From: CAYMKL01 sp964390805 | Lineage (GTDB): Bacteria; Chloroflexota; Anaerolineae; VGOG01 | Direction: 5' to 3' | Length of the DNA: 32,317 bases | Assembly (NCBI GenBank): GCA_964390805.1 | Contig: CAYMKL010000081.1 | Coordinates: 1-32,317 of the forward strand | Shown here: positions 7,780-18,300 of the stretch, one piece after another | How positions within the stretch are numbered: position 1 is the stretch's first letter | Layout: every line of letters begins with the position of its first letter | The notes under the pieces: generated by a model | Databases searched by the model: none | What the model was told of the DNA's origin: nothing | What the model saw: the letters and a program-made list of their open reading frames with translations, nothing else | Translations under genes and position numbers: made by a program

Positions 7780-10565
7780 CTGAGCCCCCTCTCAACCAGA
7801 TCAGGCACCAGGCGCAAGGCTTCTCCGATACGGCCCGCGTCTCGACCGCCAGCCTGGGCCAGAGTGGGCCTGCCTCCTCCGCTGCCGCCCACTACCTGAG
7901 CCACCTGCTTGACTAGCCGCCCGGCATGAAGGCCCCGCTCCACCAAATCGGGGGTGACAGCAGCTACCAAACCCGGCTTCGCTGCCATCACCGCCCCCAG
8001 GACGACGACGCCGCTCTGCTTACGAGACTCCATACTGTTACGGAACCAATCGCTCATCTCTCGCAGAGTATCCATGTTAGCCGCCTCAACCTGGGCCGCC
8101 AGGACTTTTACCCCGCTCACATCTTGCACCTGAGAGAGCAGCTCCTCGAAATCCCGCTGGGCGATTTCCCTACGCAAGCGAGCGACCTCTTTGAATCGTC
8201 CCTGAAGCTCATTCTGAAGCGCCAGCACCTTTTGATCAACCTCATCGGGAGAACAGCCAAGGGATGCCGCGGCAGCTTCCAGAACCTTCATTCGCCTTTG
8301 CACAAACTGTTGCGCACCCCGGCCTGTAACAGCCTCGATGCGACGCAGGCCCGCCCCGATGCTCGATTCAGAGATGATGTGAAAGGAGCCGATCTCGCTG
8401 GTACGTCTTACGTGGGTGCCGCCGCAAAGCTCCTGGCTGAGCAGCCCCCCCTCGACGCGGCGGGGACGCCCCTTAGTAGCAGCTAGTGATGAAGGCTCGC
8501 TGGGGTCGCCGATTGTGAGTACCCGCACCTGCTCACCGTACTTCTCGCCAAACAGAGCAATGGCCCCTGCGGCAATGGCCTCCTTGTAGCCACAATGAAT
8601 CACCTGCACAGCATAGTTGGCCAGGATGGTTTCGTTGACGAACTGCTCGATCTGACTCAGCTCGTCCTGAGTGAGCATGACCGAATGGGTGAAGTCAAAG
8701 CGCAGACGGTCGGGAGCCACCAGGGAGCCGGCCTGCTGGACGTGCTGGCCCAGGGTGCGGCGCAGCCCGTTGTGCAAGAGGTGAGTGGCGGTGTGATTGC
8801 GGGCGATGTCCATGCGCCGTTCGGCGCCCACCACGGCCTGGGCGCTATCGCCCACCCGAGGCCCGCCTGACACAACCTCGCCAATGTGGACGATGAGCCC
8901 TGCGAGAGGCCGTCGGACATCACTGACTGCCACCTTCCATTCCCCATCTTGGACAATCATGCCAGTATCACTAATCTGGCCGCCACTCTCCACGTAAAAA
9001 GGAGTCGCGGTTAACACCAATTCGACCTCATCACCCTCTTGCGCAGAGTCAACCGCCTGCCCGTCCCGGACTATAGCTGCTATCTTCGCCGCGGCTTCCG
9101 TCCCCTCACTGTAAAGATGCTCCACGCCAGTTGCGGGCAACACTCCCGTTCGCTTCAGTTCATCCAGAAGATCGCTGTAGACTTCTAGTTTCTCCCCCAC
9201 CTCTAAAGCGAATTGCTGAGCGGCCCGAGCCCGTTCTCGCTGCTTCTCCAGCGCGGCCACGAAGCCCTCCTCGTCCACATTGAACCCTCGCTCTTTGGCC
9301 ACGTCCCTCGTCAAATCCAACGGGAAACCATAGGTGTCGTACAGCTTGAAAGCCTGGTCACCCGGAATCACGGCCTCTCCGTGCGCGCTCAGGTCATCAA
9401 TCAGGTCATCAAGCAAGTTCAGCCCCACATCCAGCGTGCGCTGAAAACGCTCCTCCTCCTGGGTAATAGTCTGCAGGATGAACTCCCGCCTGGCATCTAG
9501 CTCACCGAAGTAAGGCCCCATTTTTCCGATAACCGCTTTGGCAACCTCGCTCAGGAACGGGCCAGGGAAACCGATCTTGCGGCCAAAGCGAGCCGCGCGA
9601 CGCAGGATCATCCTCAGCACGTAGTTGCGCCCTTCATTGCCCGGCAATACGCCATCGCCCACCAGGAAGGTCACCGCGCGGCCGTGGTCCGCGATAACCC
9701 GATAGGCCACGATATTCGCCTCGCGCTCAATATCGCTTTGGCCAAGCATCTCCTGAACACGGTCCATGATTGGGATAAACACATCGGTCTCGTAGTTGGA
9801 AACGACGCCCTGCAAAACGGACACCAGTCGCTCAAAGCCCATGCCAGTATCAACATGCTTGGCAGGTAGATCGTGGAGGACCCTGCTCTCATCCTTGTTG
9901 TACTGGATAAAGACCAGGTTCCACAGCTCAAAATAGCGCCGGCAGCCGCTATTCACACCGCAAACGTGATGGGGATCATCCTGAAGATCACAGGCTGCCT
10001 CTCCCCTGTCGAGGTGGATCTCACTGCAAGGCCCGCACGGTCCGGTATCACCCATTTCCCAGAAATTGTCCTTGCGGCCAAAATAGAGGATGTGGTCAGG
10101 GGCTATATCCGTTACCTCCCTCCAGTAGCGAGCCGCCTCCTCGTCGGTTTCCAGCTCGCCTTGATCGTCCTTGAAGACCGTAGCCCAGAGTCGGTCTTTG
10201 GGCAACCCCCAAACCTCGGTGAGAAGCTCCCAGGCCCAGGCAATGGCTTCTTCTTTGTAGTAATCACCAAACGACCAATTGCCGAGCATCTCGAAGAAGG
10301 TATGGTGATAAGTATCGTACCCTACATCCTCCAGATCATTGTGCTTACCAGAGACCCGGAGGCACTTCTGGGTATCGGCAGCCCGTGTGTACTCCCGCTT
10401 CTCCAAGCCCAAGAAGATGTTCTTGAACTGATTCATTCCAGCGTTGGTGAACAGTAGTGTGGGATCATCGCCAGGCACCAGCGAGTCGCTGGGCACTATG
10501 GTGTGTTCCTTGCTGGCGAAGAAATCCAAAAAGGATTGTCTGATCTCTGCACTGGTCATTGACAT
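7776..10565 (-). CDS. alaS: Alanyl-tRNA synthetase
   Basis: Charges tRNA-Ala in the cytosol and edits mischarged Ser/Gly. The 929-residue protein has the complete bacterial layout: class II catalytic core (IRQSFLDFFASKEHTIVPSDSLVP...LLFTNAGMNQFKNIFLG, FFEMLGNWSFGDYYKEEAI), zinc/editing domain (HTATHLLHNGLR, LCGGTHVRRTSEIG), and the glycine-rich C-Ala/DHHA1 end (VVGGSGGGRPTLAQAGG). It is slightly longer than E. coli AlaS (~876). The start at 10565 is chosen because GGAGGGGG lies just upstream and the mapped promoter (10609-10637) would begin transcription near 10602, which rules out the upstream ATG at 10610. It heads a minus-strand cluster reaching to 3524. Confidence 0.97.
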   Translation of the reverse strand: MSMTSAEIRQSFLDFFASKEHTIVPSDSLVPGDDPTLLFTNAGMNQFKNIFLGLEKREYTRAADTQKCLRVSGKHNDLEDVGYDTYHHTFFEMLGNWSFGDYYKEEAIAWAWELLTEVWGLPKDRLWATVFKDDQGELETDEEAARYWREVTDIAPDHILYFGRKDNFWEMGDTGPCGPCSEIHLDRGEAACDLQDDPHHVCGVNSGCRRYFELWNLVFIQYNKDESRVLHDLPAKHVDTGMGFERLVSVLQGVVSNYETDVFIPIMDRVQEMLGQSDIEREANIVAYRVIADHGRAVTFLVGDGVLPGNEGRNYVLRMILRRAARFGRKIGFPGPFLSEVAKAVIGKMGPYFGELDARREFILQTITQEEERFQRTLDVGLNLLDDLIDDLSAHGEAVIPGDQAFKLYDTYGFPLDLTRDVAKERGFNVDEEGFVAALEKQRERARAAQQFALEVGEKLEVYSDLLDELKRTGVLPATGVEHLYSEGTEAAAKIAAIVRDGQAVDSAQEGDEVELVLTATPFYVESGGQISDTGMIVQDGEWKVAVSDVRRPLAGLIVHIGEVVSGGPRVGDSAQAVVGAERRMDIARNHTATHLLHNGLRRTLGQHVQQAGSLVAPDRLRFDFTHSVMLTQDELSQIEQFVNETILANYAVQVIHCGYKEAIAAGAIALFGEKYGEQVRVLTIGDPSEPSSLAATKGRPRRVEGGLLSQELCGGTHVRRTSEIGSFHIISESSIGAGLRRIEAVTGRGAQQFVQRRMKVLEAAAASLGCSPDEVDQKVLALQNELQGRFKEVARLRREIAQRDFEELLSQVQDVSGVKVLAAQVEAANMDTLREMSDWFRNSMESRKQSGVVVLGAVMAAKPGLVAAVTPDLVERGLHAGRLVKQVAQVVGGSGGGRPTLAQAGGRDAGRIGEALRLVPDLVERGLS

Positions 10566-10608
10566 GGCCAAACCCCCTCCTGCAAACCTAGATTGCGATA
10601 ACATTGTC

Positions 10609-10637
10609 ATTTTAATCTAAGTTAGCCATAATGTCAA
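10609..10637 (-). promoter_or_regulatory. Promoter of alaS
   Basis: Minus strand: -35 TTGACA (10632-10637), 17-bp spacer, -10 TAAAAT (10609-10614). The spacer closely resembles that of the promoter at 22183-22211: both have a C-(T/C)-AACTT-(A/G)-G-(A/G)-T core ahead of the -10. Confidence 0.78.
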
Positions 10638-10819
10638 ACCCATTTGCTCTTACTTGCCGCTCAATGCAGTTAATGAAGTTTCTGAGCCATTTTGGACTAC
10701 TTTGTGTTATCCAACATACTATATATAGTGCTTATCTAATCACTTACCTACTATATAATGTGGTAGACAAGGAGGTTGCTGGACACTCCACCCCATTCAA
10801 GTTTTCATAAAATTGCCCC
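10638..10819. other. AT-rich intergenic stretch between alaS and the C11-propeller gene
   Basis: No convincing gene. It holds a 12-bp perfect palindrome ACTATATATAGT (10718-10729) and an isolated TATAAT (10754-10759) without a good -35 box. A Shine-Dalgarno-like AAGGAGGT near 10770 is not followed by a start codon with an open frame. The palindrome could be an operator, but nothing else supports this. Confidence 0.35.
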
Positions 10820-10848
10820 TTGCAATTTTAGTGATTTTATGGTATAAT
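10820..10848 (+). promoter_or_regulatory. Promoter of the C11-propeller / CHAT-STAND-TPR unit
   Basis: TTGCAA (10820-10825), 17-bp spacer, TATAAT (10843-10848). Transcription would start near 10855, giving a leader of about 60 nt before the AAGGAGGT Shine-Dalgarno and the ATG at 10916. Confidence 0.68.
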
Positions 10849-10915
10849 TATGTTGATTCTACTTGTTTCAATGGATTTATAGCAGTTGCCTGCACTCTCT
10901 CAAGGAGGTAGAGAA

Positions 10916-13900
10916 ATGGCTAGTAAGAATAAGTATGACCAAGAACAGACTAGAAGCTCCTACTCGGATCGGGTGGCCACTGCCCTGCTGATCCATCGAG
11001 GGATATCAGCTCTGGCGATCTTTTTGATACTGCTGACCTTCCTCCCTCTCATGACACAAGCAAAGTGGGAGGTAGACACTGCCGATATGCAGACCCCAGA
11101 AATGCAGGAGCCCAACACCAATGACAACCTCGCTATTAGCTTCGTGCCCAACGGGAGGCAGAGAAACCCGGCCATCGCCTGCAGCCCGGAAGATCGGTGT
11201 CTGTCCGTCTGGGAGAACTCAGAGGACGAAAGCTGGCGCATATACGGACAGTGGGTTATGGACGGTGAGCTAAACGGTGACAACTTCCCTATATCAACAG
11301 TGTCGAGCGATCAGCGTGACCCTGCTGTGGCCTATAATAGCGCGCAAGATGAGTACCTTGTGGTGTGGTGGGACGACAGGGATCGGGTTATGACTGGCTA
11401 CAACGTTTATGGGCGACTGATCGCAGGCAATGGGGGCGCAGGAGCTAGCGACTGCCCCATCATCACCGTTGCGAGCGATCAACAGTATCCCGATGTCACT
11501 TATAATAGCACCGCTGGCGAGTACCTGGTGGTCTGGCAGGATCACCGTCACGGAGATTGGGACATCTATGGACGTAGGATTTCAGATGACTGTACACAGC
11601 CAGACAATGATTTTCCCGTTTCCAGAGTACCAAGTCGTCAGTGGTATCCCGCCGTGGCTTATAACAGCATTGCCAATCAGTACCTGACGGTGTGGTGGGA
11701 CAGTAGAAACTCACAAACCACTGGCGAGGACATCTATGGCCAGATCGTCTCCCAGAGTGGTGCTTTGCTGAAAGACAACTTCCCTATCTCCATCGCAGCG
11801 GGCTTCCAGGGGCATCCCGATGTGGTCTGTAACATCGCAAACAACGAGTATTTGACGACATGGGCCGATAACCGCAACTCGGTCAGCACCGGCTTTGACA
11901 TCTACGCGCAGCGCGTGTCATCCCAGGGAGAACTGCTGGACAGCCAGGGCAACCCCGGCGCTGACCCTGCGGTCAACTTCGCTGTATCCAGAGCCACAAA
12001 TGATCAGGAGTACCCCGTGCTCGTCTACGATAGCGGCTTGAATCACTATCTAGCAGCCTGGCAAGATATGCGTCACGGAGATCGGGACGTATTCGCTCAG
12101 TTGGTCTCAGACCAGGGGGAGCTTCTGGACCAGGCTGGGAATCCCGACGCCGACCCTGCTATGAACTTCTCTATCTCGGCGGCCCCCAACAGCCAGGAGC
12201 ACCCGGCTCTGACCTACGGCCAGGACGGATACTCAGCCATCTGGCAGGATAGCAGGCACTACGATTTCGTCGAAGAGGACATCTATGGGCAGCGGCTCTC
12301 AAGCCAGGGAGAATTCCTGGGTAGCAGCTTCCCCCTCGTCACTACCCCTGTTTTCCAGACATACCCTGCGGCAGCCTACGACGGCCTCCAAAGCTACCTG
12401 GTGGTCTGGCAAGACGACAGGAACGCAGCCGCCACCAATTACGATATCTACGGCCAGATCATGGACGTCGGCGGCACGCTCCCAGGCGTCAACTTCCCCA
12501 TCTCTACAGCAGCAAGCGACCAGCACTTTCCTGCTATAGCCAGCGACACCAGGGACAAGTTCCTGGTGGTCTGGCAAGACTCTCGACAAGGGAGTTGGGA
12601 CATCTACGGGCAGCTCGTCTCAAACGGAGGAATACTGTCAGGTGATGACTTTGAGATATCAACAGCGGCCAGCGACCAATGCTTTCCCGCCCTGGCCTAC
12701 AACTACAACAGTGACCGAGACAAGTACCTGATAGTCTGGCAAGACCATCGCAATGGAGATTGGGACATCTACGGACGCTGCATCTTTCCTGATGGCGAGC
12801 AGGGAGACAGCTTCCCGATAACCATCGCCAGGGATAACCAAGAGCGCCCTGATGTAGTCTACAACAGTACGAACGATGAGTTTCTGGTCATCTGGCAGGA
12901 TTATCAAGATGCGAACTGGGACATCCACGGACGCAGGATCTCAGGCCAGTGCTCTCCGATAGATGTCGAGTTCGCCGTGTCACAAGAGCCAGCTCGGCAG
13001 TGGTATCCTGCTTTGGCTTACAACAGCGACGAGAGCCAGTACCTGGCGGTTTGGTGGGACAACCGAGATGCAGCAGCCGCTGGCGGGGACATCTATGGCC
13101 AACGACTATCTCCTGAAGGCGAGTCGCTGGGCAACAACTTCTCCATCTCCGACGCCCAAAGTCTCCAGTGGTTTCCCGATGTAGCCTATAACAGCTTCGA
13201 CAAGGACTATCTGGTCGTGTGGGGAGACAATAGAGACTCGACCAGCACCGCCTTTGACATCTACGGGCAGCGGGTCACAAGCGACGAGGAGATGCAAGGC
13301 AACAACTTCCCCATCTCTACGGCCCCGGGCAACCAAAGATACCCGGTCCTGGCTTATAACCATCTCGAGGATCAATGCCTGGCGGTCTGGCAAGATGGCA
13401 GGAACTATTATGCTCTCCTCTGGGAAATCTATGGAGAGATCCTAGTAGATGTGACCGTCTCCAAAGAAGCTCCGAAAAAAGCCCCACCAGGCTCGAATAT
13501 CATTTACACCATATCCTATCGTAACGAGGGCAACACAGACGCCCCAAACGTGATAATAACTGACAGCTTGCCTCCAGCCACAACCTATGTATCCGACACA
13601 GCCCCTTTCTCTCGAACCGTCGTTGGAAACACCGTGATTTGGGAGTTAGGCGCGCTCGCTGGAGGTGAGTCAGACCAGTTCACACTAGTGGCTGCGATCC
13701 CACCCATAACACCAAGCGGAGCCATACTGACCAATACCATCCAAATCAACACCAGCTTCCCAGAAAGCGACTACAGCAACAACAGCGCTCAAACGGCGAC
13801 CAAGGTACCAACCTGGACCTTCATGGTCTATCTCAATGGCGACAACGACCTGGATCCCTTCATGGAAGAAGCCTTTAGTAACATGGAGAAAGCAGCTCAA

Positions 13901-15256
13901 AATCCCGACGTCAACATTCTGGCGCTCTGGGATCGCTGTTCCCTGCTCTCGGACGACGGAACAGAGTGCCTCGATAGAGACGAGGGCATCGAAAACACGC
14001 GGCTATACGCGGTCGAATACGACGACAGCGACCTGATAACATCGCCTGTCCAGGAAGTGGACTGGAATCCCGGCGAGCTGGACATGGGCAATCCCGACAC
14101 CCTGGTCAACTTCGTCACCTGGGCCAGGGATAACTACCCAGCAAAACACTACTTCCTTTCGATTCTGGACCACGGCGGCGGGTGGTCTCCCACCTTCCCT
14201 GATACATCTGAACAGAGACTAGCCCCCCTATCCAACCAGGATGATTATTTCATTCCCCTCCGCCGCAGCTACCACGTCAGAGGAGGCACCGGTCTCAGTT
14301 GGGATTTCTCTGATGATTACAACTTCCTATCCACCGGGGAAATGAGACGCGCTTTCTCTGGCATAACCAAGGAAGGCAGTGAAAAAATGGATGTAGTATT
14401 CTACGATGCCTGCCTGATGGGGATGATTGAAGAGGCCTACGAGATAAGAGACTATGTCAACTATTTCGTCGGCTCCGAGAACGAGGCCTGGGGTTCTACA
14501 CCCTATGACCAATACATCAACTCCATTACTGACTCTACTCAACCCAGGGAGTTAGCGATAGATATTGTAGATGATTACACGGCATCCTTACCACTGACTG
14601 GTCATCCGTCTACTATCTCAGCCGTTGATCTGATGGCAATCGAAGATGTCTCAGCAGCAGTTGATAGTCTGGCCAGGGCGTTGATAAACGGCCTGGGCTT
14701 GGCCGAGACCGTGTCACAAACAGAAGACGCCTACCTCTTGACTCAGAAGTTCGACTATGACAGCGACTTCAGACTTGAGAACCAAACCGATGGCTACACT
14801 GATTTGTACGACTTCGCATCCAAAATCCCAGAGAGCGTGACGGACGAAGCGATCCTTACCGCGGCTCAATCGGTAACAGACGCTCTAAAATCCAAAGATA
14901 GTGCATTTGTCATCGCAGAACAACATCGCAACGGCTATCCTTGGGTGATAACCGAGCCTTTGGAGTACTGGAATTTGGATAATTCCCATGGAATATCCAT
15001 CTACCTTCCCCTGGGGCAGGATTTGCAGATGACATTAGAAAATGAAGAAGGCCTCATCCAAACCGTAAAAGTGCGCGATTGGTATGCCGACGATCAACTA
15101 TCGTTCGCAGCGGACACACAGTGGAACGAATTCATCGCCGCCTACTATGCTGCCACTTCTACGCCGGTTCCCACATCCGCATTGCAAGGACCGAGAAGGG
15201 GGATTCGCCCAATCCGGTGGAGTATCTACCTCCCCTTGGTGCTTAAGATTCAGTAA
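10916..15256 (+). CDS. Secreted 14-repeat beta-propeller / DUF11 / clostripain-family (C11) cysteine peptidase
   Basis: A 1446-residue secreted protein. A long n-region leads into a signal/anchor helix at ~30-50 (ISALAIFLILLTFLPLMTQA). Residues ~65-843 carry 14 imperfect ~56-residue repeats with core YLVVWQDxRxGxWDIYGQ, beta-propeller-like blades. A DUF11 domain follows at ~844-955 (VSKEAPKKAPPGSNIIYTISYRNEGNTDAPNVIITDSLP). The C11 domain at ~962-1415 opens with WTFMVYLNGDNDLDP and has catalytic His 1086 (SILDHGGGW) and Cys 1166 (VFYDACLMG), both present, so it should be active. The C-terminus is IYLPLVLKIQ, a tail common on extracellular Chloroflexota proteins. The ATG at 10916 follows AAGGAGGT; an ATG ten codons upstream has no such site. 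The CHAT gene follows after 67 bp with no terminator between. C11 enzymes cut after Arg/Lys; the target here is unknown. Confidence 0.88.
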   Translation: MASKNKYDQEQTRSSYSDRVATALLIHRGISALAIFLILLTFLPLMTQAKWEVDTADMQTPEMQEPNTNDNLAISFVPNGRQRNPAIACSPEDRCLSVWENSEDESWRIYGQWVMDGELNGDNFPISTVSSDQRDPAVAYNSAQDEYLVVWWDDRDRVMTGYNVYGRLIAGNGGAGASDCPIITVASDQQYPDVTYNSTAGEYLVVWQDHRHGDWDIYGRRISDDCTQPDNDFPVSRVPSRQWYPAVAYNSIANQYLTVWWDSRNSQTTGEDIYGQIVSQSGALLKDNFPISIAAGFQGHPDVVCNIANNEYLTTWADNRNSVSTGFDIYAQRVSSQGELLDSQGNPGADPAVNFAVSRATNDQEYPVLVYDSGLNHYLAAWQDMRHGDRDVFAQLVSDQGELLDQAGNPDADPAMNFSISAAPNSQEHPALTYGQDGYSAIWQDSRHYDFVEEDIYGQRLSSQGEFLGSSFPLVTTPVFQTYPAAAYDGLQSYLVVWQDDRNAAATNYDIYGQIMDVGGTLPGVNFPISTAASDQHFPAIASDTRDKFLVVWQDSRQGSWDIYGQLVSNGGILSGDDFEISTAASDQCFPALAYNYNSDRDKYLIVWQDHRNGDWDIYGRCIFPDGEQGDSFPITIARDNQERPDVVYNSTNDEFLVIWQDYQDANWDIHGRRISGQCSPIDVEFAVSQEPARQWYPALAYNSDESQYLAVWWDNRDAAAAGGDIYGQRLSPEGESLGNNFSISDAQSLQWFPDVAYNSFDKDYLVVWGDNRDSTSTAFDIYGQRVTSDEEMQGNNFPISTAPGNQRYPVLAYNHLEDQCLAVWQDGRNYYALLWEIYGEILVDVTVSKEAPKKAPPGSNIIYTISYRNEGNTDAPNVIITDSLPPATTYVSDTAPFSRTVVGNTVIWELGALAGGESDQFTLVAAIPPITPSGAILTNTIQINTSFPESDYSNNSAQTATKVPTWTFMVYLNGDNDLDPFMEEAFSNMEKAAQNPDVNILALWDRCSLLSDDGTECLDRDEGIENTRLYAVEYDDSDLITSPVQEVDWNPGELDMGNPDTLVNFVTWARDNYPAKHYFLSILDHGGGWSPTFPDTSEQRLAPLSNQDDYFIPLRRSYHVRGGTGLSWDFSDDYNFLSTGEMRRAFSGITKEGSEKMDVVFYDACLMGMIEEAYEIRDYVNYFVGSENEAWGSTPYDQYINSITDSTQPRELAIDIVDDYTASLPLTGHPSTISAVDLMAIEDVSAAVDSLARALINGLGLAETVSQTEDAYLLTQKFDYDSDFRLENQTDGYTDLYDFASKIPESVTDEAILTAAQSVTDALKSKDSAFVIAEQHRNGYPWVITEPLEYWNLDNSHGISIYLPLGQDLQMTLENEEGLIQTVKVRDWYADDQLSFAADTQWNEFIAAYYAATSTPVPTSALQGPRRGIRPIRWSIYLPLVLKIQ
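11140..13445 (+). repeat. Fourteen ~170-bp coding repeats (propeller blades) with a larger 1359-bp period
   Basis: Each unit carries the (E/Q)YLVVW(Q/W)D(x)R...D(I/V)YGQ core. Units 2-6 align best with units 10-14, not with their neighbours. For example RQWYPAVAYNS (unit 4) and RQWYPALAYNS (unit 12) are 1359 bp, i.e. 453 codons, apart. This points to a secondary duplication of a multi-blade block. Confidence 0.75.
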
Positions 15257-15323
15257 CAGCCTCGAGGGAGACCTGGCCAGTGCAGTCAACAGCATAGGGA
15301 ATCCGAGAAAGGGCTGAAACAAA

Positions 15324-18300
15324 ATGAGATACGACGACTTTGAACTATTGGTAATGAAAGAAAGCGCTGACGGATACCCCACTCGGGTGATCTCGGCGAG
15401 CGCGGGAGAGGCTCAGGGAGTTCTCCACTTCAACTCCACCTATGACCACATCCAGCGCGCTCTGACAAGGATCCAGGTCGAAGATACCGACGAGGAACTC
15501 TTCATCAACCTGGGCAGGATGCTTTTCCAGCAGTTGTTCCATGACGAGATAGAGGATGTGTACAGAGCCAGCCTGGGATCTGCCAGAGCGCAGGGAAAAG
15601 GTCTTCGCATCAGGCTACGCCTTGAGCCGTCCGAACTCGGGGCCATCCCCTGGGAATACCTTTACGATGAACTGAATGATCTCTTCCTGGGTGTCTCACC
15701 AGAAACTCCCATCACTCGGTACATCCAAGTGCCTGAGCCTCCCCGCTCGATCACCATCCAATCCACTCTCAAAGTGCTGGTGGTGATTTCCAATCCAGTG
15801 AACCTGGCCGAACGTGGTTTGCCAGAGTTAGACGCTGAGAAAGAGAGGCAAGTACTAAGTCAGGCTCTGGAAGAGTGGGAAAAGGATGGCCTGGTGCAGT
15901 TGGAATTCCTCGACCATGCCATTGCCAGCGAAATCCGCGAAAAACTGCGCCGCTACCAACCGCACATCGTCCACTTCATCGGGCACGGGGCTTTCAAGGA
16001 CGATGGCTTCGCTGAGGCGTATCTGGTGATTGAGGACGATGACCACCGATTTCGGCTCATCAACGATAGAACCTTTCGCGAGTTCTTCCTCGGCAGCGAA
16101 TCCACCAAGCTGGTGGTTCTCAACGCCTGCCAGAGCGCGGCCAGCTCGTCAACCCAGCCGATGGTGGGGCTGGCTCCCAATCTGGTGCGCCGGGGGCTGC
16201 CCGCAGTGGTGGCTATGCAGTACAGCATCTACGATGACACGGCCATCAAGTTCTCCAGGGAGTTCTACCGTGCTCTGGCAGTAGGTTTTCCTGTGGATAC
16301 GGCCATATCCGAGGCCCGCAGGGGGATCTACATTGACTGTGGAGCCGATACAAGGGATTGGGGCATCCCTGTGCTCTTCATGAGGTCCCCAGATGGAGTT
16401 CTCTTGAAGCTCACCAAGCCCGTCTCCAGGCCTCTGCGGCTGGAGTCAATCCCCGGCAGCGGCAGTTTCATCGGAAGGAAGAAGGAGCTTGATGAATACC
16501 AAACAAGACTGGATTCGCAGAACATGGTGGTGATCGGGGGTACGGCAGGCATTGGCAAGACCGTGCTAGGTGCTCAGATAGTGACCCACAAGCCCCAACG
16601 GAAGGTCTTCTGGCACACCTTCCACAAAGGCCTGAACGACAATCTGGAATCGGTCATCTGGGCACTGGGAGGATTCCTGGCTGCGAATCGGGATGACACA
16701 TTACAGAGATTCCTAGACCTCAACATTGAGAAGTTAAAGGAAGAGGGGTATCGCGTGAACGAGGCCGTCAACCTCTTGATCTACAGCCTGGAACAAGGCT
16801 CTTACCTGCTGTGCTTCGATGACTTCCAGGTGGCCGATGAAGACGAGAAAATCAATTCCCTATTTGAGATATTCAATGACCGACTGCAAAACACCAAAGT
16901 CATGGTGATGAGCCGCCGCAGACCTCGCTTCGCCAACGCAATCGGCCTGGACTATGAGCCTCTAGAGGGACTCAACAGAGAGGATGCCGAAGCCCTGCTC
17001 AATAGAAGCGCTATCCATTTGGACGCAGAACTTTTCGCCAGGCTCTACCATCAGACCCTGGGCAACCCCAAGCTCTTGGAGCTATTCATCACCTGGATGC
17101 AAAACAGAGTGTGGAGAAGCGACGAGATCAGCCAGTTTGTAGCCCGGGCATTTGGGGAAAAGGTGGAAGAATACCTGGTAAGGAATGTATACGAAACTCT
17201 ATCAGCGGAAGAGCAGAAACTGCTCAAAGCGATTTCCATCTTCAGAGCGCCCGCAGACGCGGAGGCGATCGGTGAAGTACTCGTTGAAGAAAGCATGGAA
17301 AACGTTGACCGTCTCCTGGACGCCCTCGTACACAAGTACGCTGTACAGCAGTCTGACTATGGGGAGAAATATCTCCACTCCCTCCTGGGAGAGTTCTGCT
17401 ATGAAAGACTCAGAACGGACGCCACCTTTAGAACAAGACTGCATAAAAATGCAGGGCGATACTACCACGACCAAGAAGACTATCTCGAGGCAGCACACCA
17501 TTATTTCGGGGCCAAGGAATACCAGAAATCAGCGAGAATCATCGTTGATGACTTAGAGCAACTGATCTACGCTGGCCAGTCCAGCGCGATAATGAGGCAA
17601 CTAGGTGAGCTAAGTCCTCAAATGCTAGATGCAGAAACCTGGGCGTCCGTTTCTATAGCTATAGGTGATGCCCGTATGATAGCAGGCGAATACGATGATG
17701 CCATAGAAAGCTACCAGACCGCTCTGGAAACCGAGCCCCACCTACTGAGCTCTCAAAAGATAGCAGACGTCAAACGAAAGATCGGCGAGAGTCATGAGAG
17801 AAAAGGGCAATATGATCAAGCACTAAAGCATTACACTGGGGGAATCCAGATATTGGGTGAGGAGGTTTCAGTTGAGACAGCAAGAATTTACGGGGGGTTT
17901 AGCTGGATTTATGCCCATCAGGGAGAACATGAACGAGCCATCGAATGCGCACGGCGGGGTCTCACCATAGTCAAGGGAACAGGGTTCGAGAAAGAAACCG
18001 CAGATTGCTACGATGCGATTGGGCTGATATACCTGCGAAAGGGGGATTACGACAAAGCTACCGAGCATTACATGAAAGCCCTCGAAACACGGAAGAGAAT
18101 TGGAGACAAGCTAGGGCTCACGGGATCTTACATTAAGCTCGGAATCGCGCATAAATCCAAGGGCGAATACGACAGGGCGCTCGAATACTATACCGAAAGC
18201 CTGGCGACCGCTGAAGAAGTTGGGGATATTATCCGCATCGCTGTTTCTCACGGTGAGCTAGGCTTCGTACGAGACGTCAAGGGCCACTATGACGAGGCAA

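Noticed and set aside
9873..10457. Long open frame on the plus strand opposite alaS
   Set aside because: It is antisense to a certain alanyl-tRNA synthetase, has no ribosome-binding site and no recognisable motif; it is a shadow of codon bias.
10754..10759. Extra TATAAT as a second promoter for the C11 gene
   Set aside because: The base pairs 17 bp upstream (CTTATC) do not resemble a -35 box, and the promoter at 10820-10848 is better placed.
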